A stretch of 64,000 nt of DNA from Uranotaenia lowii (GCF_029784155.1 NC_073691.1:130262714-130326713); one strand, 5' to 3'; shown: positions 32,665-44,595, numbered from the stretch's first letter. Notes: generated by a model from the letters alone, not told the origin. Numbers and translations are program-made.

Positions 32665-33164
32665 NNNNNNNNNNNNNNNNNNNNNNNNNNNNNNNNNNNN
32701 NNNNNNNNNNNNNNNNNNNNNNNNNNNNNNNNNNNNNNNNNNNNNNNNNNNNNNNNNNNNNNNNNNNNNNNNNNNNNNNNNNNNNNNNNNNNNNNNNNNN
32801 NNNNNNNNNNNNNNNNNNNNNNNNNNNNNNNNNNNNNNNNNNNNNNNNNNNNNNNNNNNNNNNNNNNNNNNNNNNNNNNNNNNNNNNNNNNNNNNNNNNN
32901 NNNNNNNNNNNNNNNNNNNNNNNNNNNNNNNNNNNNNNNNNNNNNNNNNNNNNNNNNNNNNNNNNNNNNNNNNNNNNNNNNNNNNNNNNNNNNNNNNNNN
33001 NNNNNNNNNNNNNNNNNNNNNNNNNNNNNNNNNNNNNNNNNNNNNNNNNNNNNNNNNNNNNNNNNNNNNNNNNNNNNNNNNNNNNNNNNNNNNNNNNNNN
33101 NNNNNNNNNNNNNNNNNNNNNNNNNNNNNNNNNNNNNNNNNNNNNNNNNNNNNNNNNNNNNNNN
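32665..33164. other. Assembly gap, 500 N
   Basis: Exactly 500 N, a conventional placeholder length, so the true distance is unknown. It interrupts the upstream half of the dicarboxylate carrier gene. Confidence 0.99.
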
Positions 33165-33267
33165 CAACATGATGTACACATTGTTTCTCAATTTTTACCA
33201 TCAAATTTTTTTTGATTTTTCACTTTTATCAATTTTAAAACACGTTTTTACTTAAATTGGTTGACTA

Positions 33268-33706
33268 GGGGCATATAGAGCACCATATTATCGAGGCATA
33301 ATGAGCATTTTCTGCCGTAGAATCTAGCAGCGAATTAAAATTGATTTATAGCGCCACACCTTGACTAGTTTTCATCCGACAATTTAGCCTGTTGGTAAGG
33401 TGTCGGAGAGGTAATCAAAAGACTAGAGTTAGATTTCTGTTCGAGGTGATTTTTTTCCATTAACAATTCATGATCGATTTTTTTATTGTTACATTATACG
33501 GCTAGTAGCATCATCCTCCGAACAAAGCACTTAATGTATGAGCGTGCGTGAATTGTTTGTATTCTACAAACAGACCTAGATTATTTTGTTATTGCTTTGT
33601 TTGATGAATCTACGACTCACCTGACTTCATCGAATTGAATTCGCTGCTAGATTCCCCGGCAAAAACGCACATCTTGCTCTGATTAATGGTGCTCATACTG
33701 CCTCAG
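33268..33706. mobile_element. Inverted-repeat element with a tRNA-like core
   Basis: Arms of about 70 bases (33268-33340 and 33630-33706 inverted) share AATCTAGCAGCGAATT exactly and GAGCACCAT near their outer ends. Between them, 33377-33445 has an A-box-like TTAGCCTGTTGGTAAGGTG and a weak B-box-like TCTGTTCGAGGTG. This is either a MITE that took in a SINE head or a SINE-MITE chimera. More AGGGG/GGGGCATAATG sequence continues to about 33930, so the outer limits may be wider. Confidence 0.45.
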
Positions 33707-33934
33707 GGGGGGTTCTCATTATGCCTCCACAGTGGTTGGTTTTCAGCTTTTGGCAAAAATTTTTAAAATGCATTTTTTGACGTTTTTATTTAGTTTTTCA
33801 CGTTTCAGCCCGTTAGGGAATAGGCTTTTCAAGTGTCTGAACACGAAACAATAATGTAACCTCCATATTATAGCTATTTTCTATGGTTATATAACCGTTT
33901 TCCTTAAGGTGGCCATTATGCCCCCATCTCCCCT

Positions 33935-34460
33935 ATTCATAATTGATCGACTATATTCGCATTTTCGTAGATTTTGAAAAATAAACAAAAAGAAAACCTT
34001 AAGAAATTTTCTCAGAAGTCAAAATTTCTTGCAGTCTTAGGGAAAGTTGATCATGGAGTTAAAACCTACATTTTCAAAATATTGACAATGTTGCTTTGCC
34101 AACATTAACATTAATCAATTAACTTTTTTTTTTCTCACTGTGTATTCATTTTGGCATTTAAGTTAATGAAATCCTGCACTCTAATTCAGCTTGACTCAGA
34201 TTTGAAAAAAAAATAATTCAAAATGCGCCAAAACTGGGAAAACTCAAATTTTGATTGGAGCGGCAAAACTCAGAAATGAATTGTAGGGGTTTTCGCGAAG
34301 TCTGAGTTGTTTTTGTTCATTTTGTTTTAGGTTTGTTCATGGATCGACTGAATGAAAAAAATTCAAAAATTTATGAAATTTCAAAGCGGTTTTGAATGGA
34401 ATTTCTGATTGCAAAAAGAAAAAGACGATTATACGGTGTATTTAGAAGATGGATGCGTGC
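33935..34460. other. No gene seen
   Basis: AT-rich spacer. At its right end, about 34477, a minus-strand AATAAA suits the small gene that follows. Confidence 0.4.
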
Positions 34461-34508
34461 ATTTTTATACGGTTGGTTTTATTTTTACCACAAGTTAGTA
34501 CCACCGAG

Positions 34509-34905
34509 TCATTTGACCGCATCTAGCCGGTGGAGCTTCGTGCTGTCCCACTTGGCACGCTCACCCACCAGCACACTCTGTCTAATTTGAGGTGATCTGA
34601 AAAGACAAGAAAAAAACACCTTAGGTTAAAATGATTTACACTTCAAAATTATGAGAAAATTATACTAACAGTTGTGAATGATGGCTTCCGTAGAGATTGC
34701 TGGAAGATAAGATAATATCGTTCAATTTTGTATTCCCTTTCGACACCACTTAATTTCTAATAGAAAATGTAATTAAAACTCACCTTGATCTATTTTGTTC
34801 GAAAACGTATGCGTCTTCGCTAAGTTCCAGGCTTTGAAAGTCAATAGATGAAAACAACTCAGAATTTTGATGGATTTCAACTCAGTTGTTTTCATCTTCA
34901 TACAT
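34509..34905 (-). CDS. Tentative three-exon small gene with an in-frame TGA
   Basis: Three minus-strand exons are bounded by good splice signals: 34784-34905 (donor CAAG|GTGAGT), 34670-34699 (acceptor TTATCTTCCAG, donor GTTAGT) and 34509-34596 (acceptor CTTTTCAG). From the ATG at 34905 they join into 80 codons ending in TGA at 34509. An AATAAA lies about 30 bases downstream. The frame contains SIDFQSLELSEDAYVFEQN, then SVLVGERAKWDSTKLHRLD, which look protein-like and match no family I know. Codon 8 is TGA. Either the true start is elsewhere, the copy is broken, or the sequence has an error. A second spliced frame from the ATG at 34901 (MKMKTTELKS) also stays open to a TAG. Frame choice is therefore uncertain. 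Confidence 0.45.
34846..34897. repeat. 14-bp perfect inverted repeat inside the small-gene exon
   Basis: AGATGAAAACAACT at 34846-34859 is exactly inverted at 34884-34897, with a 24-base loop. In the minus-strand transcript the arms fall on the DEN and ELFS codons and bracket the in-frame TGA. Confidence 0.7.
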
Positions 34906-34929
34906 GGTGCGACCGCTGAACCGAAATTA

Positions 34930-37518
34930 ATCAGTCTCTGAATAATCTAAATTTACCGTGTGGTCTATAAGGCATTTCCCCACTTGTCAAGCGAACAGCT
35001 GATTTCTCATGTTTACATTTTCTCGGCATATCGTGGTAGGGTAAACATAACAACAACATTACGCATGTTCAATGACCAAATAGTAACGAAACAAAATTGG
35101 CAATGCAATTGTAGTGGTTTTGCAAGCGCACCTTGGTGAGGAGAATATAAATTCTTTATTTAATCAATTGTTTTTTTCATAACAAGTTTAGCAATGAAGG
35201 TATGTTAATGATTTTAATTAAAGAAGTTCAAAAAAAGCATTGAACAGTGCTTATCATCAAAGAACAAAATGGCGACCAGTCGGTGTTAACATTTTTCAAA
35301 ACAAAAACAAAAAGTTACCCTACCACAATCTGTCTCAGGAAATACTCTATTGTGTTGTAAGCCTACTTGGTTGAATGATTCAACTGAATAAAATCATTCG
35401 ATTGTTTTGGAATCCTGGTAGAATAATTAAAATGAATGATTATGTTAAAAATAATGTTCGTAGAATGCATTTTAAGATGTTTGATTGTGTGCAGAAGACA
35501 TTTATTAATTTTCGGTGGTTTTTAACCGAATGACTGACTGCATGGAGTTTTTTAACAAACAAATAAACGATGTTCAGTTAGTTACCTACTCAAGAATCAA
35601 TTAACTATGTTCGGTAGAAAAAAGACGTCATATTTAAATTACAGATGTTAAATTACCCGTGTCAAACGAAAAATTTCTTTGAAATTGGATCATTCTAATC
35701 ATTTGATATATTCTTCGACAAATAAAAAACACATGCCGGAATGAGCAATATCTATTTCAGGCTTCGTTGATTTAAGTCAAGGAAGGATTCCAACAATTGG
35801 TATCTGCATTGAATAAATACATTAAAAATGACTTTTACATGTTAAATATTAACGAACCTGGTCAATGACACCAAATCAATGCAATACATATGGTGATGCC
35901 GAAGTCCAGTTCCGTTTTGGGATTTATAGCAGCTGACCGTGATTGAATGTGAACAGGTGGTCACACACAGGGACAGGAATTATCGACCGGAGACGACTTT
36001 AGGTGAAAGTAATGCGCGAAAAGCATAAACCAGTCGCTGATCGCACGTTTCGAATCTGTTTGGCCATTCCTCTAGTTTTCTGGTGGTCGCTGCAAGTGGA
36101 CTCCCCTTTGATATGACCGGTTTGTCTTGCTTCGGAAAAGAGCGTTTAGGTCCTCAAGACATTTGTCAAACTTTCGAGTCGAACTGATCAAGCTTGGTTT
36201 TTTTTCTTAGAAATACTAATCAAAGTTGTTAAATTTAATAAGTCGGTTGAACGTGCTTCAGATAGCCCCTCCACAGCAAAGGAACACAATCGACGGTCAA
36301 TTTGAAAGCTTTCAGATTCCAGAAGGTTTATAATTTGAACAAAGACGTGCCATGAAGAGGTATGTAGGTACGCATCTTTGTTGAAAAGTGAAACAAATAA
36401 AACGGCAAGACAGTCGAGCAGGGAAATGGCGTGATTTCTCATGGAAAGAAACAAACATCAACATCAGGAAGGTAGACAGACAAGGCAGTTTGAAACAAAA
36501 GATGCCGTCCATAGGTAGTTACTTAGTTGGAAGAATAACTGCACGCAAAAAGTTTCATGCCTTCGGACTCTGTTCTCCGGTGCTTTCTTCGGCATGTTTG
36601 TAGAAGCCGAGTTGTGCAATCAAAAGTTTAGCTTTAATGAGTTTCCACAAACAGATGTACCTAACTAAGGAAAATTGACATTTTAAACGTTAGCTAACTT
36701 GGCAGGAATCCCTAAGTTGACGTTTAAACAAGTTAAATAAAGACTAATGATTTCAACCTACCAGGGTTGAATTCATCATATATTATTTTGAAGGAAAGAG
36801 TGGCAGAAACGTTAGCTGAACATTTTAACCACTATTTCCCTCGAAATGATATAACTTCTTCAATCCATAACTCTTTTCTCCCACGGTAGATTTTCTTGAC
36901 CCCATATTATTTTTTCTTGTCTGGTCAAGATCTTTCGAATAGTATATTGCTCATCCGTGTAAATCCAAAAACCATATTGCCATTCTCCTTTATCCAGTTA
37001 TTCATGAAAATTTTCGATCAAGTTGCAAGGCCTAGTACAAGTCCAAAATTAGGGCCAGATCGGACCACGGGAAAGGGGTCGCTCTACGAATGTGAGGTTT
37101 GTATGGAATATTGAGACGGGTTTTTCGGGAGGAACATGATAAATAGTTTTTCATCAAAAACTTTTTTTCCCATCGGTCGATTTCTTTTATATTCAATTTC
37201 TCCTTAAGCTTAAATTACAATAAAAAGATTAAACGCTTGAATTAAAATATATCGAAGGCCGCATTCCGATAAGAATGAAGATCAAATAAGTGTTAAGCTT
37301 CAAAAAATGGAGCAACAACTTTTTTGGTAACATTTGTCCCTAATAAGGCATCAAAATTTTCGACCATCCTACCGGAACACTCAATTATAAATGCGTGCCA
37401 TTTTGTCAAATAATGAAATATTTCAAGCACTTCTGTTGCATTAGATTGCTTAAAAATTGAAAATGTTATTTGTGAAAATCTGGTTTCATAAACCAACAAA
37501 ATACTAACTTCAGGCTCG
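34930..37518. other. AT-rich intergenic DNA, no gene seen
   Basis: No splice-linked or domain-bearing frame was found on either strand; open frames are below 90 codons. Confidence 0.45.
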
Positions 37519-37522
37519 TTAG

Positions 37523-38330
37523 GCGGCATCCATAAATTACGTAACGCAAAAAATGCACTTTTTTGACCCCCTCCCCCCCGTATGTCACAAATTGTAACGC
37601 TTTGATGTACCCCCCCTATGAAAATTACGTAACGCTGATAATTACCCCCCCCCCATCTTCTCTCGTTTTTAAATACTGATTTTCGAAGTTAAAAAAAATT
37701 TATCGTACATTTTTTTAACGTTCTTCAAAGCGTAATTAATATCTTTACAAATCGCTTCTTAGTACTCATTGATGATAACTCTCTCATAAAATAGATTGAT
37801 TGTCTTATTACGAGTTGCTCTATGCTTGTTAACTGATGATCCACCTTGTTTACTTTATTATGTGACAAGAGCATTGCTTGTTATGCAAGATATACTCCAC
37901 TTAGTAATCTTCGTCAGAATAAACAAAATTGCATTTTTTAAATCAATTGAGAAAAAATAGTAAAATTTCCGTCTTAAGGTTGAATTGAGTTCTTGGGGGT
38001 AGATGTACCTCATATTCGGTTTTGCAACGGTTATTTCACGGGTATTCAAAACACGTTTTAAGAAATCTATCTATGAATCTTGAAAGAGGAGAGATTACAA
38101 ACCAGTTTCAATCATGTTGAAGCTTACAAATTTTAAACTGATTTTGGTTTGCATATCATCCTCCAAAAATTGCATGACATAAAAAAGCTGCGATGAAACT
38201 AAAATTTTTAAAGAAAAAATTGTTACGTGACCATGAGCATACCTCCCCCCCCTCCCCTATGTCACAATTCGTAACGCTCGAGCTTACCCCCTCCCCCCCT
38301 AGGAGCGTTACGTAATTTATGGATGCCCCC
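37523..38330. mobile_element. TIR element (MITE-like), 808 bp, TTAG flanks
   Basis: The two ends are long inverted repeats containing GCATCCATAAATTACGTAAC, each followed by poly-C/poly-G-rich subterminal tracts and a GTCACAA(A/T)T(T/C)GTAACGCT motif. TTAG lies directly outside both ends (37519-37522 and 38331-38334). No transposase is present. Many insect genomes carry families with this terminus; the superfamily is uncertain, and a TTAA-like duplication would hint at piggyBac relatives. Confidence 0.75.
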
Positions 38331-38385
38331 TTAGTGACGTTTCCCCATGATTCGATCTGGGCCAAATTGAACATAAGACTTTATA

Positions 38386-39598
38386 AAGGGTGTCCACGAT
38401 GAAATTGCCACATACAAAATTGAATCGCAAAATTCGAATTTTCATCCGATTGCCATTAAATTTTCCGGGATTGAAAAATAACTTCATTTTACCACTTTAC
38501 TCGTATTTAATTTCCGTACGTAAATGCCCGCACCTTGGCCTTGACCCCGTCCATAAGATTCTACACAACCTGTAAATCAACCATTTTTTGCATGTACCTA
38601 AACCAATACTTTCTCTAGTTCGATTGTCTTCACTACCTTAGGTCGTTTATGAAGGTGCTGCTTCATAATCGTCTAATACTTCTCGATTGGGCAGAGCTCC
38701 AGAGTGTTGGGACGGTTGAAAATTTTCGGCACGAAATTGACCGCATACCCTCTCAGCACGTCCTTAGAGTAGTGGCCAAATCCGGCCAGAAGAAGCAGCC
38801 GCTCCTGGAGGCACTCTTTCATGTACACCTGTCCGTTCATCGTGTCCTGGGTCACGAAAGGTGCACTCCGCTTCCCGTACGTGCAGTTGGCTTGACAAAC
38901 CAGGAATTTATTCGCAAATTTGGACATCTTCAAAGTGCGGACATGCTCCAGAACGCTGAACTTATCCTTCTCCGTGAAAATCAGGTTGCCGGGGATCTGT
39001 TCGAAGTCGGCCTTCACATATGTTTCGTCGTCCATGATGCAGCATTCAACTCTCGCCAGCAGGTTGAGGTACAACTTCCTGGCACGGGTTTTCGCGGACT
39101 TGTTCTGCTTTTCGTCGCGATTAAGGGCCTTTTGTTCCTTGAACGTTCGAAGCCCAGCCTTAGTTTTGGCCTTCTGGACAAAACTTCGACTTAGGTGCAG
39201 CTTCTTAGCCACATCCCCAACGGAGGCGTTCGGGTTTCGGTTGAAGGCCCCAACTACGCGGTTGGGATTTTTGGTGTTGTACGGAATACTTTTTCCTTCA
39301 CTTCTGGGCTTCCGATCAATCATTCCTCGAACCGCATAATCACTCGCGACACCACGGAATTCGCGATTCCCAACGTTTTAGCGATAGAACAACGCGAGAG
39401 ATCCTTGTTCTCGTGATGAATGCGCAAGATTTTATCATACACAATCTGTTCTTTCGACTTCATTTCCACGAGTTTTGATCATAGGGTTTTAAAACTTGCA
39501 GGATGTACACAGTGCACTATGTACTAAATCCTCTCAAATTTTCATTAAATTCTACCCAACTGTTAAAAAGTTAGAGCAATTTCATCGTGAACACCCTT
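38386..39598 (-). mobile_element. Decayed DD37E-type Tc1/mariner element
   Basis: Inverted ends AAGGGTGTCCACGATGAAAT (left) and AAGGGTGTTCACGATGAAAT (right, inverted) bound 1213 bp. TA is at 38384-38385 on the left, but TT on the right, so the target duplication has decayed. It contains the broken transposase listed next and belongs to the same family as 52929-53844. Confidence 0.8.
38673..39323 (-). pseudogene. Broken Tc1/mariner transposase (DD37E type)
   Basis: The 216-codon frame keeps a helix-turn-helix piece (NASVGDVAKKLHLSRSFV), the first catalytic motif CIMDDETYVKADF and a final LCPIEKY, which corresponds to RPIEKYW of the intact relative. The second aspartate motif is damaged (LAGFGHYSKD where PDLASxHYSK is expected), and the frame stops right after EKY. 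More N-terminal sequence lies upstream in other frames (to about 39460). It is inactive. Confidence 0.8.
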
Positions 39599-39599
39599 T

Positions 39600-40440
39600 T
39601 CGCGGCTTGCATCCCACAGTGCCAATTGACATTTGAAAGCATTGTAGACGGTTTAAAGGCACTTTTCTGACGCTGCTTTCAAATCCTATTCAATGCGAGT
39701 TTCAATACTTCCCAATGGGTATCAGGGGAGTTTTAATTCGAGTCAGTACGTATATAAGAATTTGTTTCAAGTTTTAATTCAGTAACAACTATAATTTGAT
39801 CCATAATTTACCAACCGATTTGGATCGATATTTAATCTGCTATAAAACAATAAAAATCGAACTGACAGTACAACTTTGTTCCATTTGGCTATTGGTGGTG
39901 GGTAGCTGATAGTTGTTGGGCACCCAATGTACACACCAAAAAATTACGAAAATTAATCTAGACAGAAACGCTTCAAGACCTATTTTTGTTGGGATTTAAT
40001 CCAGAATAGATCTAATTTTACATCATTTCGTATATAAAATACACTCACACATGGAAAATATCCAAATCTACAGATAAAACATGAAAATTATGTTATTACT
40101 AATCTAATTTTACATCACCATGCGTCTAATGTTATGACCGCGTTGCAAAAATCAAACCTAAGATCTAAATCTGTGTTACGGTTAATATAAGATTATGTCA
40201 ATTAGTTTTAATTACTTCAGTCATGGCTTTTGCCATTATGGTTAGTGATATAAAGCTGAAGATATTCAAAATTGTTTGACATCGTTAACATGAAATTGGT
40301 TATTTTAGCCTTTTAGCTTTTGATACAAACGCCCAATTTGAATGCTCCTGTTTATTGTGCAACAGTGAAGGCGTCAATCTTCGCAAATAAAAAAATTAAA
40401 ATGCCCCTGGCATCCTGGCATCAGAAAAAGAAACGTCAAA
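39600..40440. other. Repeat-derived spacer
   Basis: No gene seen. 39935-40150 contains ACACACCAAAAAATTA and GACAGAAACGCTTCAAGACC. Similar words (TTACACCAAAAAATTAATAG, and AAGCGTTTCTGTC on the other strand) are in the MITE at 42930-43176, so this is probably a relic of that family. Confidence 0.4.
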
Positions 40441-40539
40441 AACGTGCGGCGGGTTGTTTTGTTTTGTTGTTTTGATTTCGTTTTTTTTTGTTTGGGGCGA
40501 TTCAACGATGGTTCCGGTCTATATTGCAGCGCAAAAGAA

Positions 40540-40782
40540 ATGCTGCGCCTGAATCGGAAGAATAAAATGGACAAGCTGATCCGAGAGCTGCAAAACAAGT
40601 CTGCTACTATCATACAGGCTACCTGGCGCAAGATTAACTTCGGTAAGGTTCATACGAAAACAAGTTTTCAAAAATTTTTATTTGCTAAACTGTATTTTTT
40701 TTTTATTCTAGAAATTTCAACGAGAATGTGCAAGTTTGTGACCCAGAGTTTAACAGCCTCTGAACATCCTCTGGATCTTTGA
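40540..40782 (+). CDS. Possible two-exon short frame with IQ-like motif, unrecognised
   Basis: From the ATG at 40540 the frame runs MLRLNRKNKMDKLIRELQNK, then SATIIQATWRKINF. It meets a donor (TTCG|GTAAGG at 40643) and resumes after a T-rich acceptor (TTATTCTAG at 40711) to a TGA at 40782, for 57 codons. IIQATWRK resembles half of a calmodulin-binding IQ motif. A second upstream acceptor-like TATATTGCAG just before the ATG suggests this could be an internal exon. It may be the start of the coding-like stretch that follows or a gene relic. Confidence 0.3.
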   Translation: MLRLNRKNKMDKLIRELQNKSATIIQATWRKINFGKVHTKTSFQKFLFAKLYFFFILEISTRMCKFVTQSLTASEHPLDL

Positions 40783-40841
40783 TACCGCGGAAATTAAAGC
40801 GAACAATGTTATCGTCGCAAAAATGCAGACCACAAAGAATC

Positions 40842-42262
40842 GTCAATCAGAGCTGAGCCTTGTATAGTGATAACAGTCTCAGTAGTGCGGATTTTATCAA
40901 CGACGATGACAGGTACAAGCATATATGTTTTGTGGACCAGCTACATTTTGGCAGGGGTGCGGCTAAAAACACTCACGGATTACCATAATGCAAGCAGTGG
41001 CAGAGCGAACAGTGCAGTGGCCAGCTGAACTTGTGCATCAGCAGAAAATACAATATGGAACGTGTGAGCAAGAGCACCTTTGACGAAGCAATACTGGTCG
41101 AATACCGAAATGAGCGAGGATTGAGTTCGATTTGCGACGGAATCGGTGGTAAGTCACCATTCGGTAATCGTATGCGTGACGATGCGACGTTCAGTTCAGT
41201 TCTTGAGTTTGGCCGTAGCATGGTAGCTTTGCAGGAATCCAGGGGACAAAATATCCAGCTGGCTCGGTGCATCCGCCGAGGGCATTCAAAAATTTATTGC
41301 TGGAATTTTTACTTCAGTTCCTTCTTTTGCTAAGGTATGTTTGCGTATGACGTATTTCGTCGCTTTAAGTTATTTTATATTAAATAATTGAAAGTTTCTA
41401 TCCTAAATGCAAAAAATTAAAACATGTTTCTTGCGTAACAGACATTTCCGGAAGAGTACCCTGTCCACTGGAGCAACAAAAACTCGACAAGTCAATAATT
41501 AAAAAGGCTTTCGTACGACTAGTATTTTCTAATTCACGAAACACTTCAATCCTTCAGGTGGGTTTATCTTAGTAAGAAACTTGTTGATTAATTTAATGCT
41601 ATCTTATTTTAGGTGACGAAAACAATTCCTGTCAAGGAGTGTAACTTTGTTTATGTTTTTGTCCAGTGTAAAGACGCCTCGAAAAAAACTATGCAATATT
41701 TTGCCAAATGGTGACCTATCCAGGACTTTGCCCACGAATATCGGCTAAAATGGTTTGTATTCGTACCACCAATCGGAAATACACTCCTAGCCATTTTTTT
41801 CCTGGTCAAAAATGCAGTTCTTGCTACTTTTCGTCAATTGATACATCTGCAGCTAGCGGAGGTGTGAACGTTTCCGTTCATGAAGGTTAGTATTTTACTG
41901 CTCTTTTGTTCGACATTAAACTTTGGCTAGAGTTTAGTCTTCTATAATTTTAATGAAAATTTTTATCAAGGAAAATCTAATTTTTCATCAAATTGTTATT
42001 TATTTCAAAAAAATCTATTTCTTTTTTCGATATTGAAAATCTTTTGTTTTTTTAGGTGCACCGGCGTTCGGAACGACAGCTAAGATTGTTACCAAGGAAC
42101 GTGACAATGCCAGTTGTATTTCACTACAATCAAACTTCCTTTCTTCTGGTAGCAGTTAATATTCATGGGGCTTCTGCAAGACTACCAGATGTCCCTTTTT
42201 TGCTTTGCGATGAAAAAATTACTGGAAGTGTCAACGAATATTACCAGAACTTATGGGGCTAA
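40842..42262 (+). pseudogene. Coding-like segments of an unidentified gene, frames broken
   Basis: Several plus-strand pieces look protein-coding but do not join into one clean frame. They include SSADFINDDDRYKHICFVDQ near 40890; STFDEAILVEYRNERGLSSI near 41060-41130; SWLGASAEGIQKFIAGIFTS near 41260-41330 in another frame; SGRVPCPLEQQKLDKSIIKK near 41450; a phase-compatible intron near 41558-41613 leading to VKECNFVYVFVQCKDASKKT; and a last piece near 42056-42262. Stops (for example after GLP near 40985) and frame changes argue for a pseudogene or an unrecognised gene with errors. I could not name a family. Confidence 0.3.
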
Positions 42263-42701
42263 GCAACTCAAGCATTCTTTCCAAGAAATTGTTGCCTGAG
42301 AATTACAAAATTGCACTATGTAGGAATTTGCGATACCGATGTATTTATCTTATCCGGAAAGAATAAACCGGGATTTAAAAAACTCATTATTTCCTTAAAG
42401 CTACTGAAACGAAGTCAATGTGCACATTTTGAGAAACACTTTTATTGAACGATGCATGCCTCTGGAAGTGAATTTATACTACAATTTAAACAACAATAGG
42501 TTTTAATAGAATTTAAAAGAAAAATTTATTGGACATTGATTGATAAGGAAGTAGGAATTATTGTTATCTAGAAATTTGTATACTTAGTATAAGTACATAC
42601 CAATTTAAAATTGTTGCGAAGTCGCACTCGATTGTTTGAAACTATATATCTAATAAAAACTTGTCGAGACACTATTTATAGCATTTATTCCTGGTCGTGA
42701 T

Positions 42702-43176
42702 TTTTTGCCATTTTGTATGCACAAAAAAAAGAATCGTTTCTGATATAAAATTAGGTCATTTTAAAGTTTACATTCTTGTCACATAAGGATGACTTCAAGA
42801 TTTGTGAAAGAAGCCTGCACTTCTCACATATCTTGAGGTCATTCTTTAAGATAGGAATGTAAACTTTACGACGACCTAAATATACATCAGGAACGATTCT
42901 TTTCTTTGTGCATAGAAAATGACAAAAAATTACGTCACCGAAAATCCAATTTTATGTGTGTCTAATGTGATGCTTCAGATTTGTGCATCTTATTTGACAA
43001 AAATTTACATCATCGATGATAGAAAATTATGTCAAATGTGTCATACATTTAATGTCAGATAATTTATGGTTTCAAGCGTTTCTGTCTTTTTCAGTGTAAT
43101 TATATGTCAAAAGTGATGCTTCTTTTTTGTGCATCTTATTTGACATAAATTTACACCAAAAAATTAATAGTGTGTA
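42702..43176. mobile_element. Hairpin MITE and adjoining TIR relic
   Basis: 42702-42929 is a near-complete palindrome with arms of about 110 bases around 42812. TGCACAAA, GAATCGTTTC, TAAAGTTTACATTC and CTTCAAGA words recur inverted as TTTGTGCA, GAACGATTC, GAATGTAAACTTTA and TCTTGAGG. 42930-43176 continues with ATTTGACA / TGTCAAAT words and ends with TTTACACCAAAAAATTAATA, the terminus also seen near 39945. There is no coding capacity. Confidence 0.6.
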
Positions 43177-43179
43177 GAT

Positions 43180-44590
43180 CAGCTGGCAATATTTTTATTT
43201 CCTCGGATGACTGCACATTTATTAGCATAATACTGTTACGTAGAATTCTTCCGAATTGAGTAGAGATGATCTCATCGGTCGATTGATTTGATATGTTTTT
43301 ATTAGAAGCTGGCTGATCCAGTGTGCAGTGTAATTTGTATATTAAATCTCAACATCATTCAGATGGAACCTCTTCGAAATTCCAACTGCAACTACAAATT
43401 TCAATACAAATATAAAATACAACGATTGCTTGAAAGTCTTTATATGTGAAGCAAGATCTCGAACTACCTTAGACATTATTTTTCGTAAATTTATAACGTT
43501 ATGTTCCTTATATGGCCATTTTCTTGTTTTCAAATAGACTCCCCTACCAAACTAGATTCTATTAGATGATAAAGTTTTCTGAATTTTGAAACAATTAAAT
43601 TAATAATTCCATCAGCCATCCCAGTTAATTTTATTGATCGATTGCGAAAACGGCCGGCAAAGTCACCAATCGATGGTATCCCAGCTAACGGAACAATCAA
43701 TTGAACCTTACTCGTTGGAACTTCTAATCGTGATTTGGGCACAGGAAGCGCATAAACCTACTTGTGCTGAGTCAGTAGTTGGAACTATAGGAATAAAAGT
43801 CGTCTACTCTATTATACTCTATAGCCATGATTGATGAAATCATCAATCATCGCACATAACACATAAGTCGGATGGGAGTTTTGAGCAAAATGAAATGTGT
43901 CTGAAAAAATCGTACATAGATATAAAACATGAGCGGCTTCAGCATGTCTCCGTTTTAATGACAATCGTGGCCAGTCCTATCTCTATTATGTGAATTCTGT
44001 TCACATCACATCATACTTGCCAACCATTTTTTTTTCTTAAATCTGAAATCCAAGAAAAAATTGGATTTCACTTGAACCGGGTTCAACAGCAAACGAGATT
44101 TCTCTTGATATCAAAAAGCCAGAATGGCCAGAGTGCACTTGTTGGGGGATATACACTGCAATATAGATTGTTATTAGAGATATTTTGTTCCTCAAGTAAC
44201 ACGAGAAGCTCACGAGTTGCAGCTGTTCCCTTCCGGGATTCCGCAATGGCAAAGGAAGAACATCTCGCATCAAGCCTCCACACCCAACCTTGCTCATGTT
44301 TATTTATCTTTATTTTTCCTCTCACCATAACTGGAAACCATTTTTTATATCGAATATGACACATGGCTTTGAAGCTCTCTGCGAAAATGTCGTTTTTTCC
44401 AAATTCTGTAACTTGAGTAATGTGAGATCGGAATTTAAAAAAAAAACGCGAAAATAATTTTAAAAAAATTGTAAATTCGTTTAGTTTTACTTGTTTTTAT
44501 TCAAATATTTATAGTTACTTTTTTTTTAATTTCTTTTCAGGTAATGCGGTTTTTCAACTTTTTCGATGACCCGTCTCGCTACTCACACGT
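43180..44590. other. No gene seen
   Basis: Mixed AT-rich DNA. The right end includes the 3' UTR of the small membrane-protein gene, with a minus-strand AATAAA near 44490. Confidence 0.4.
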
Positions 44591-44595
44591 AAGTT

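Noticed and set aside
32461..33255. Several long frames across the N block
   Set aside because: They run through unknown bases; only the exon at 32465-32591 is supported.
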